Below, in pieces: positions 60,177-64,000 of a stretch of 64,000 nucleotides of DNA (within the stretch, counting starts at the first letter, position 1; every line of letters begins with the position of its first letter). Under the pieces are notes generated by a model, which saw only the letters and a list, made by a program, of their open reading frames with translations, was not told where the DNA came from and ran no database searches. The translations under genes and the position numbers were made by a program. Source of the DNA: Gilvimarinus algae (GTDB lineage: Bacteria; Pseudomonadota; Gammaproteobacteria; Pseudomonadales; Cellvibrionaceae); contig NZ_JAULRT010000035.1 in the NCBI RefSeq assembly GCF_030518215.1, forward strand, positions 434,001 to 498,000, written 5' to 3'.

Positions 60177-61690
60177 AGATTCGCCGCTTGCCGTTTTACG
60201 CCATTGTCATTTTATTGATTGTGGCGGGCCTTGGTACCGCTGGGCTGCGTCACAACACAACGGAAGTGCCGTTTGTCCCCGGCGAGCAAAAGCCGGTATG
60301 GCTGGTTGAGGCGCGCATCGATTTTCTCGCACAGGGCGGCAAAACGACCGTGCGCCTGGATCTACCTGATTCGGCGCCGGGGTTTCGTCTGATTCGTGAG
60401 CAGGCCGCCTCGCCGGGCTACGGCTTTGCCGTGCTCGATGACAAGCGCGACCGGCGGGCCGAGTGGACCCGGCGCGAAGTAACGGGCTATCAGACGCTCT
60501 ACTATAACGCCCAGTATCTGCCGGTGAGTTACGAACCCGAGCCCAAAGACCCCGAACCGCCGAAAGCCGAGGACGTGTTCTGGGATGAGCCAGAGGCCAC
60601 AGCAGCGCGCGAGTTACTGCGCGGCGCCTTGTCGCGCTCGTCTTCACCGGCCAGCACAGCCCGTGAGTTGATCAAGTTGCTAAGCCCCAACTCACCTGAC
60701 CAAAACGCTCAGTTGTTGCTGGCGGCCGAGCCCAGCCGCTCGCGGCTTTTGGTGAAGCTTCTCAACCAGTCGGGCGTGCCCTCGCGCATGGCCATGGGGC
60801 TGTATCTCGAAGACGCCAGACGGCGACAGACATTGACACCACTGGTGGAGCTCTTCACCGACGAGGGCTGGCTGCTGATGAACGCTGCGACCGGCGAGCA
60901 GGGCGTGCCGGAAAATCTGCTGCTCTGGTCCCGTGGGGTGGATGCTCAGCTGGATGTCATCGGCGGGCAAAACTCCAGCCTGACTTTCTCCATGATCCGG
61001 CAAACCGTGCCGGCCATGGCGCTTTCGCAAGTACAGTTTCAAGACAATATTTTCAGCCTGCTCGGAGTGTACAGCCTGCCGATTGAAGAGCAGAGCATGT
61101 TTAAAATGCTGTTTTTACTACCGCTCGGTGCCATGGTCGTGGTGTTTATGCGGGTGATGGTGGGCTTGCGTACCGCCGGTACGTTTATGCCCATTTTGAT
61201 ATCGCTGGCGTTTTTGCAAACGTCACTGGTGCCGGGGCTTATCAGCTTTATTCTGATAGTCGGCCTGGGACTGCTGCTGCGCAATTACCTGTCGTACCTT
61301 AACTTGCTACTGGTCGCGCGTATCGCCACGCTGATTGTGCTGGTTATTTTCCTGATATCGGTCATGAGCCTTGTGGGTTATCAGCTGGGTTTGAACGCTG
61401 GCATTACCGTGACTTTCTTCCCCATGATCATCATCGCCTGGACCATAGAGCGCATGAGTATTCTCTGGGAAGAGGAGGGGCCCCACGAGGTACTGATTCA
61501 GGGGGGCGGCAGTCTATTGGTGGCTGTGTTGGCGTATTTGTTGATGAGTATTGAGCTGATCAATCACCTGAGCTTTAACTTCCCCGAGCTGAACTTGGTC
61601 ATACTGGCGTTTATCCTGTTGATGGGTCAATACACAGGCTACAAGCTCTCCGAGCTCAGGCGTTTCCGCTCAATGGAGAATATGGACTGA
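60173..61690 (+). CDS. Inactive-transglutaminase / 7TM membrane protein
   Basis: The 505-residue protein has an N-terminal membrane anchor (about 8-24), a periplasmic region (about 30-320) of the inactive transglutaminase-like type (NQSGVPSRMAMGLYLEDARR, and no Cys-His-Asp triad visible) and seven C-terminal membrane segments (from about 325, MLFLLPLGAMVVVFMRVMVG). This matches the family described as inactive transglutaminase fused to seven transmembrane helices. It sits between the protease-like lipoprotein and the ATP-grasp ligase with overlaps ATGA and TGATG, so the three are made together and likely form a membrane complex. Confidence 0.85.
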   Translation: MKIRRLPFYAIVILLIVAGLGTAGLRHNTTEVPFVPGEQKPVWLVEARIDFLAQGGKTTVRLDLPDSAPGFRLIREQAASPGYGFAVLDDKRDRRAEWTRREVTGYQTLYYNAQYLPVSYEPEPKDPEPPKAEDVFWDEPEATAARELLRGALSRSSSPASTARELIKLLSPNSPDQNAQLLLAAEPSRSRLLVKLLNQSGVPSRMAMGLYLEDARRRQTLTPLVELFTDEGWLLMNAATGEQGVPENLLLWSRGVDAQLDVIGGQNSSLTFSMIRQTVPAMALSQVQFQDNIFSLLGVYSLPIEEQSMFKMLFLLPLGAMVVVFMRVMVGLRTAGTFMPILISLAFLQTSLVPGLISFILIVGLGLLLRNYLSYLNLLLVARIATLIVLVIFLISVMSLVGYQLGLNAGITVTFFPMIIIAWTIERMSILWEEEGPHEVLIQGGGSLLVAVLAYLLMSIELINHLSFNFPELNLVILAFILLMGQYTGYKLSELRRFRSMENMD

Positions 61691-62646
61691 TGTTGATCAG
61701 CCCCTTCAAGTTGCGCCGCCTTGGCATGCTCGGCATGAACTGCCGCAACCGGGATTTTATTGGTCGCTATAACGATCGGCGGCTCTACCCCCTGGTAGAT
61801 AACAAGCTGAAAACCAAGTTGCTGGCGGAGGAGTATAAGGTGGCAACACCACAGCTGCATTTTGTGGTGGCCGAGCAGCACGAGATTGCCCATATTGAAC
61901 AGCAGCTGGAGACCCTCAATGGCTTTGCGATAAAACCGGCGAAGGGTTCGGGCGGCAAGGGTATTTGGGTTATTACTCACCGCGATGGCAAAGACTTTAT
62001 AAAGTCCTCGGGCGCCAAGATCACAATGGAGGATATCCGCCGGCACATGAGCAACACCTTGGCCGGTCTCTACTCACTGGGGGGCGTGAGTGACGAAGTC
62101 ATCGTTGAAGATCTGATTGAGTTTGACGATTGCTTTGAAGGTTTTTCCTTTGAGGGTGTGCCCGATATACGCATAGTGGTCTTTCGCGGATTTCCAGTAA
62201 TGGCCATGTTGCGCCTGGCCACTCACGCCTCCGACGGCAAAGCCAATCTGCATCAAGGGGCAGTGGGGGTGGGCCTGGATTTGTCCAGTGGCCGTTGTCT
62301 CAACGCTGTACAGTTTGGCATGCCGGTGTACGAGCACCCGGATACCAAACGGTCACTCAAAGAAATCAAAGTGCCGGATTGGCGCGGTATGCTGTTGCTC
62401 GCCTCGCGTTGCTACGATATGACTGGCTTGGGTTACATCGGCGCTGATCTGGTGCTGGATGCCAATCGGGGCCCGGAGCTGCTCGAACTCAATGCCCGGC
62501 CTGGTCTGGCGATTCAAGTCGCCAACGGATTTGGCTTGCTGCCCCGACTGCGCCACATCGAGACGTTAAAAGAGAAACGTTTTCCAACGGCTGAGTCGAG
62601 GGTAGACTATGTCATGAAAGAGTTTGCGGTTACCCCTCTACTCTGA
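61690..62646 (+). CDS. RimK-related ATP-grasp ligase (alpha-L-glutamate ligase homologue)
   Basis: The 318-residue protein has ATP-grasp features: FAIKPAKGSGGKGIWVI near residue 80, EVIVEDLIEF near 136, and the metal-binding C-terminal ELLELNARPGLAIQVAN near 277. RimK relatives join amino acids, often glutamate, to a carboxylate through an acyl phosphate. The acceptor here is unknown; it may be a peptide, a protein tail or a small metabolite. It starts by a one-base overlap with the 7TM gene. The last 9 bases overlap the convergent DUF748-like gene. Confidence 0.88.
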   Translation: MLISPFKLRRLGMLGMNCRNRDFIGRYNDRRLYPLVDNKLKTKLLAEEYKVATPQLHFVVAEQHEIAHIEQQLETLNGFAIKPAKGSGGKGIWVITHRDGKDFIKSSGAKITMEDIRRHMSNTLAGLYSLGGVSDEVIVEDLIEFDDCFEGFSFEGVPDIRIVVFRGFPVMAMLRLATHASDGKANLHQGAVGVGLDLSSGRCLNAVQFGMPVYEHPDTKRSLKEIKVPDWRGMLLLASRCYDMTGLGYIGADLVLDANRGPELLELNARPGLAIQVANGFGLLPRLRHIETLKEKRFPTAESRVDYVMKEFAVTPLL

Positions 62647-63744
62647 TTCGGATGCTTGGGTCAAAGGTGTCCATTCGTTAAAGCGTGTCTGCAGCGCATC
62701 GATAAACGCATTTTTAATCACCCCGATGAAAGCACTGAATGAACGCACCTCGGTGTCGTCCAGTGAGCCTTCTATCTCAATTTCGGTGGCGAGCTTGCGC
62801 GAATCCAGGTTGGTAAACACGGCGCTCAGCACGCCCCAAAGTGCTTCCCAAGTGACCTGCAGAGGGTTGTCGCCCTGTTGTTCAACATCCTGCGACCAGC
62901 TGGCGATGTTTACATCCTCCAACAGAGGCTTAATGTAGCCTTTTAACTGCCGGTCTTTCGCCTCAAGCTCACAAAAAATCTGCATTTTCCCCGACTTAAA
63001 ATCGACATTGGCATAGGATTGGGCCAGAGTATTGATGCGTGAGAGTTCGAACGAGTCTGCCTGCGCTGCCAGCACAAAGTCATCGTATTCAAAGGGGTCG
63101 AACTCGGCTTCGATGGAAAACGCCGACTCGTCAAAAAGCTTGCCCGAGGCCTTGGCGCTGGCTACCCGCTGACCGTCTTCGCCGGCAATGTTGGTCAGAT
63201 TGGTGAGTAGGGCATTAATTTGAGTAATTTCCACGCTGGCTTTGGGAGTGCGCCCGGCATTGCTAAAACGAATCACCCCATTGTGGATGCCGAGCCGGCT
63301 GACGGTCGTGGGCAAAATCCGATCAAAAACCTCTATCCAGTTTGTGCCCTCGCCAAGTTGTTCATTATCGTCGTCTTTGGCTTCGACAATGTGCAACTCA
63401 GGCTGGTACAAATCGGTGTCCATCAAAAGTTCGCGCTTGCGCAGTGCCGACCAGCTGATGCCGATATCCATGGCCGAGAGTTGAAAAAAGGGGGACTCTG
63501 GATCGGTGGCCACACGATCCTTGTGATAGATGACTAGCTGCTCGAGGCGGTATTCGCCATCGAGCAAATGCACCTTTACCGATTGCACCCGGCCATAATA
63601 TTGACCCATATCCGCCAGCACCTGATGGTTCAGGTACCAACGAATGGCAAATGGAATGAACACCCAAATTAAAATGACCAAAGCAATAACCGCCGCGATC
63701 ACGACCCGAAAGGTGGTTAAGGAAGGGACTGCCTTGGCTTTCAC
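62638..63744 (-). CDS. DUF748/AsmA-like membrane protein
   Basis: The 368-residue protein has one N-terminal membrane helix (about 12-34, VVIAAVIALVILIWVFIPFA) and a long periplasmic region. The block LLDGEYRLEQLVIYHKDRV and ALRKRELLMDTDLYQPELHIVE resembles DUF748 proteins of the AsmA/TamB superfamily, which are thought to bridge the two membranes and move lipids. The start is GTG (63742-63744). Its 3' end overlaps the ATP-grasp gene by 9 bp on the other strand. Confidence 0.8.
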   Translation of the reverse strand: MKAKAVPSLTTFRVVIAAVIALVILIWVFIPFAIRWYLNHQVLADMGQYYGRVQSVKVHLLDGEYRLEQLVIYHKDRVATDPESPFFQLSAMDIGISWSALRKRELLMDTDLYQPELHIVEAKDDDNEQLGEGTNWIEVFDRILPTTVSRLGIHNGVIRFSNAGRTPKASVEITQINALLTNLTNIAGEDGQRVASAKASGKLFDESAFSIEAEFDPFEYDDFVLAAQADSFELSRINTLAQSYANVDFKSGKMQIFCELEAKDRQLKGYIKPLLEDVNIASWSQDVEQQGDNPLQVTWEALWGVLSAVFTNLDSRKLATEIEIEGSLDDTEVRSFSAFIGVIKNAFIDALQTRFNEWTPLTQASESE

Positions 63745-64000
63745 ACGTCACTCGCTGATGATTTGCTCTGGAGACGAGAATCAATCAAAGACTGTGCCAT
63801 CGCGATTTGCCGCTTGATGTGGCTGTCAAGGGGCGAAAGCTGTTACAAGTAAGGGGCCGTTATGAAGATACTTCAAAGCCGCTGTAAATCTTATAAATGC
63901 AGGGCTATACCGAAGATGACTTTACCTACGGTTAACGGTCAGACCATACAGCAAATTCGCTGCCGCCAGGTTCGATAAAATGAAATCGTCGGCCGCCGGG
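63745..64000. other. Unassigned right-hand end of the window
   Basis: No gene is supported here. An open reading frame at 63862-63978 (39 codons including stop, with AAGGGG upstream) is possible but shows no family feature. The region likely contains the promoter of the DUF748-like gene. Confidence 0.3.

Noticed and set aside
63862-63978. Small open frame near the right end, with AAGGGG upstream
   Set aside because: 38 residues, no recognisable motif and no context; kept only as a remark.

Overview
The window is a chromosomal replication-origin neighbourhood of a Gram-negative gammaproteobacterium. The order rpmH-rnpA-yidD-yidC-mnmE, mnmG-rsmG-parA-parB-atpIBEFHAGDC-glmU and dnaA-dnaN-recF-gyrB is the classic pseudomonad/Cellvibrionales layout. 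A chitin-type carbohydrate locus, a PL10-like lipoprotein and many c-di-GMP/CHASE sensors point to a marine polysaccharide degrader such as Simiduia, Teredinibacter, Saccharophagus or Cellvibrio. That placement is inference from gene content; no marker gene was searched. Non-ATG starts are common: about 15 genes use GTG or TTG.

Region by region. 1-9.2 kb (minus strand): partial uppP, glmU, a bidirectional terminator, and the complete nine-gene ATP synthase operon behind a good sigma70-type promoter. 9.2-9.8 kb: non-coding, with that promoter, a DnaA box and a 270-bp MITE-like inverted-repeat element. 9.8-14.2 kb (minus): mnmG-rsmG-parA-parB. 14.2-14.8 kb: AT-rich non-coding DNA with DnaA boxes and a long inverted repeat, one of two oriC candidates. 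14.8-18.45 kb: an accessory block separating mnmG from mnmE, made of a secreted protein, a divergent MarR regulator with a C-terminal four-Cys motif, a fructosamine-kinase-family protein, a signal peptidase I and an Xre-2TM regulator. 18.5-22.4 kb (minus): mnmE, yidC, yidD, rnpA, rpmH. 22.4-22.84 kb: second oriC candidate and dnaA regulatory region. 22.84-29.04 kb (plus): dnaA-dnaN-recF-gyrB, with two parS sites inside recF that pair with the parAB genes 15 kb away.

29.4-39.3 kb: a carbohydrate-utilisation locus, probably for chitin or other N-acetylglucosamine glycans. It holds a TonB-dependent receptor, a secreted protein with a possible GH18-like barrel plus Ig-like and F5/8C domains, a GH20 hexosaminidase, a TPR-sulfotransferase and a convergent membrane-anchored AraC regulator. 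39.5-46.5 kb: a pentaheme cytochrome c, then a divergent pair of sensors (CHASE-PAS-GGDEF-EAL and MASE1-CHASE-PAS-histidine kinase). 46.5-50 kb: esterase, Lrp-type regulator and divergent leuA. 50-54 kb: two tandem paralogous diguanylate cyclases with an unusual periplasmic sensor, then a PL10-like lipoprotein. 53.9-58.3 kb (minus): glyQ-glyS-gmhB-plsC. 58.5-62.65 kb (plus): an LpxL/HtrB-type acyltransferase followed by a tightly overlapping three-gene set (retropepsin-like zinc-protease-family lipoprotein, inactive-transglutaminase/7TM protein, RimK-like ATP-grasp ligase). This is the least understood conserved system in the window. A DUF748/AsmA-like membrane protein converges on it.

The core genes form the usual replication, segregation, translation and energy block around the origin. 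ParB should load on the recF parS sites to segregate the origin, and DnaA boxes occur in three non-coding regions. The flanking accessory genes concern the cell envelope, glycan capture and second-messenger signalling.
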